The translations under genes and the position numbers were made by a program. 5,948 nucleotides of DNA from Lachnospiraceae bacterium (GTDB taxonomy: Bacteria > Bacillota_A > Clostridia > Lachnospirales > Lachnospiraceae), in contig JAIKXO010000011.1 of assembly GCA_024684065.1 (NCBI GenBank), forward strand, positions 1 to 5,948, written 5' to 3'. The notes under the pieces were generated by a model, which saw only the letters and a program-made list of their open reading frames with translations, made no database searches and was not told where the DNA came from. Positions 5,358 to 5,948 of this stretch are shown here, one piece after another. How positions within the stretch are numbered: the stretch's first letter is position 1; the number at the start of each line of letters is the position of its first letter.

Positions 5358-5948
5358 ATGAAATACTGCAAGAAATGCGGAATGCTTTTGGAAGACACCC
5401 AGGAAATATGTATAGGATGCGGGACGGACGTGAGCGAACCGGAGAACACTTCTATTTTTCCACCCGAAGTCGCGGAAAAAATGGAGTCCAGAAAGGCCCA
5501 GGAGAAGAAGAAAAATTCCATTATAATAGCCATAGTCATCGTATTCATACTGTTAGCGGTGCTTATAGGAGTGATAGCGGTCGTTGCGTCAAAGAGCGCA
5601 TCCGGGGGGGCGGTATCTTCAAGGGACAGGCATAACAAGGAGACTTCTGCGGATAACGAGGCTTCCGCCGATGCCGGTGCTTCCGCAGTTTCGGAAACAG
5701 ATACCGATGCCGATGCCGATCCGGAAAGCGCGGAAAGCTCCGCGGAAACAGCGGAGGAGCCGGCGGAAGCTGAAGCCGTGGAAGAAGATAAGCCCGTCGA
5801 CAACCGTAAGGTAAGCGATGCCCAGGGTAACTATTATAATGTCGGGGAGGTTTATGACGAAGCCGGTATGCTTATGTTTACGACCCTTTATCCGGAGGAT
5901 TTCGGAGACGGTGAACCGACGGTCAATTTTGATTATACAAGGTATTCG
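5358..5948 (+). CDS. Zinc-ribbon, single-pass membrane protein with Ser/Ala/Asp/Glu linker (3' partial)
   Basis: The frame runs from ATG 5358 to the window edge without a stop, giving 197 residues of a longer protein. It opens with a zinc ribbon, MKYCKKCGMLL then CIGCG; C4, C7, C18 and C21 form two CxxC knuckles. A charged stretch ending EKKKN leads into one hydrophobic helix (about 54-78, SIIIAIVIVFILLAVLIGVI). Residues about 80-150 are a low-complexity Ser/Ala/Asp/Glu linker, including a DADAD run, followed by the start of a folded region (about 151 on: DAQGNYYNVGEVYDEAGMLMFTT). By the positive-inside rule the ribbon is cytoplasmic and the linker and C-terminal domain are outside. The layout is common among uncharacterised Firmicutes proteins; I do not recognise the outer domain. 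The start is supported by GGAGG 9 bases upstream; the ATGs at 5350 and 5353 are out of frame. Confidence 0.85.
   Translation, partial: MKYCKKCGMLLEDTQEICIGCGTDVSEPENTSIFPPEVAEKMESRKAQEKKKNSIIIAIVIVFILLAVLIGVIAVVASKSASGGAVSSRDRHNKETSADNEASADAGASAVSETDTDADADPESAESSAETAEEPAEAEAVEEDKPVDNRKVSDAQGNYYNVGEVYDEAGMLMFTTLYPEDFGDGEPTVNFDYTRYS

Noticed and set aside
5699..5720. GATGCC triplicate as a microsatellite
   Set aside because: It is a short codon repeat encoding the DADAD run within the low-complexity linker, too short to treat as a separate repeat element.
5282..5803. Long open frame on the minus strand (173 codons, Ser/Ala-rich)
   Set aside because: It is antisense to the zinc-ribbon gene, whose CxxC motifs, membrane helix and ribosome binding site are clear. 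The Ser/Ala runs mirror the low-complexity linker codons.
5375..5814. Two plus-strand open frames overlapping the zinc-ribbon gene
   Set aside because: They are Arg- and Gly-rich translations in the wrong frames of the zinc-ribbon gene, with no domain features.

Overview
This window looks like a chromosomal stretch from a Lachnospiraceae-type Clostridium (Firmicutes). The evidence is an RqcH/NFACT protein close to the Bacillus form, a TPR-DUF4037-DUF4125 protein of a kind I associate with Lachnospiraceae, a histidine phosphotransfer (Hpt) tail with a helical C-terminal extension, strong AGGAGG-like ribosome binding sites and moderate GC content. The assignment rests on recollection of these families; no search was run. 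There are no rRNA or tRNA genes, CRISPR arrays, insertion sequences or phage genes.

Layout: (1) 2-676 (+) is the 3' end of a signalling gene, probably a hybrid histidine kinase, with an Hpt domain, a linker made of 39-nt in-frame repeats and a helical C-terminal domain. (2) 677-797 is a convergent intergenic region filled almost end to end by four hairpins, the first and last being identical 29-nt copies. (3) 798-2690 (-) is rqcH, the ribosome-associated quality-control factor that adds C-terminal Ala tails to stalled nascent chains. (4) 2691-2911 is a divergent promoter region with two back-to-back sigma-A-like promoters whose -35 boxes lie 3 nt apart. (5) 2912-5218 (+) encodes a 768-residue protein with TPRs, a DUF4037 nucleotidyltransferase-like core and a DUF4125 domain. 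(6) 5219-5357 is a non-coding gap with a compound inverted repeat and a small hairpin next to a strong ribosome binding site. (7) 5358-5948 (+) is the 5' part of a zinc-ribbon, single-pass membrane protein with a Ser/Ala/Asp/Glu linker, cut by the window edge.

The genes do not form one obvious pathway. The rqcH gene and the TPR-nucleotidyltransferase gene share a divergent control region and could be co-regulated. The least understood items are the TPR-DUF4037-DUF4125 protein, which keeps an intact GS-x11-DxD nucleotidyltransferase signature, and the hairpin array between the convergent genes. I see no clear new multi-gene system.
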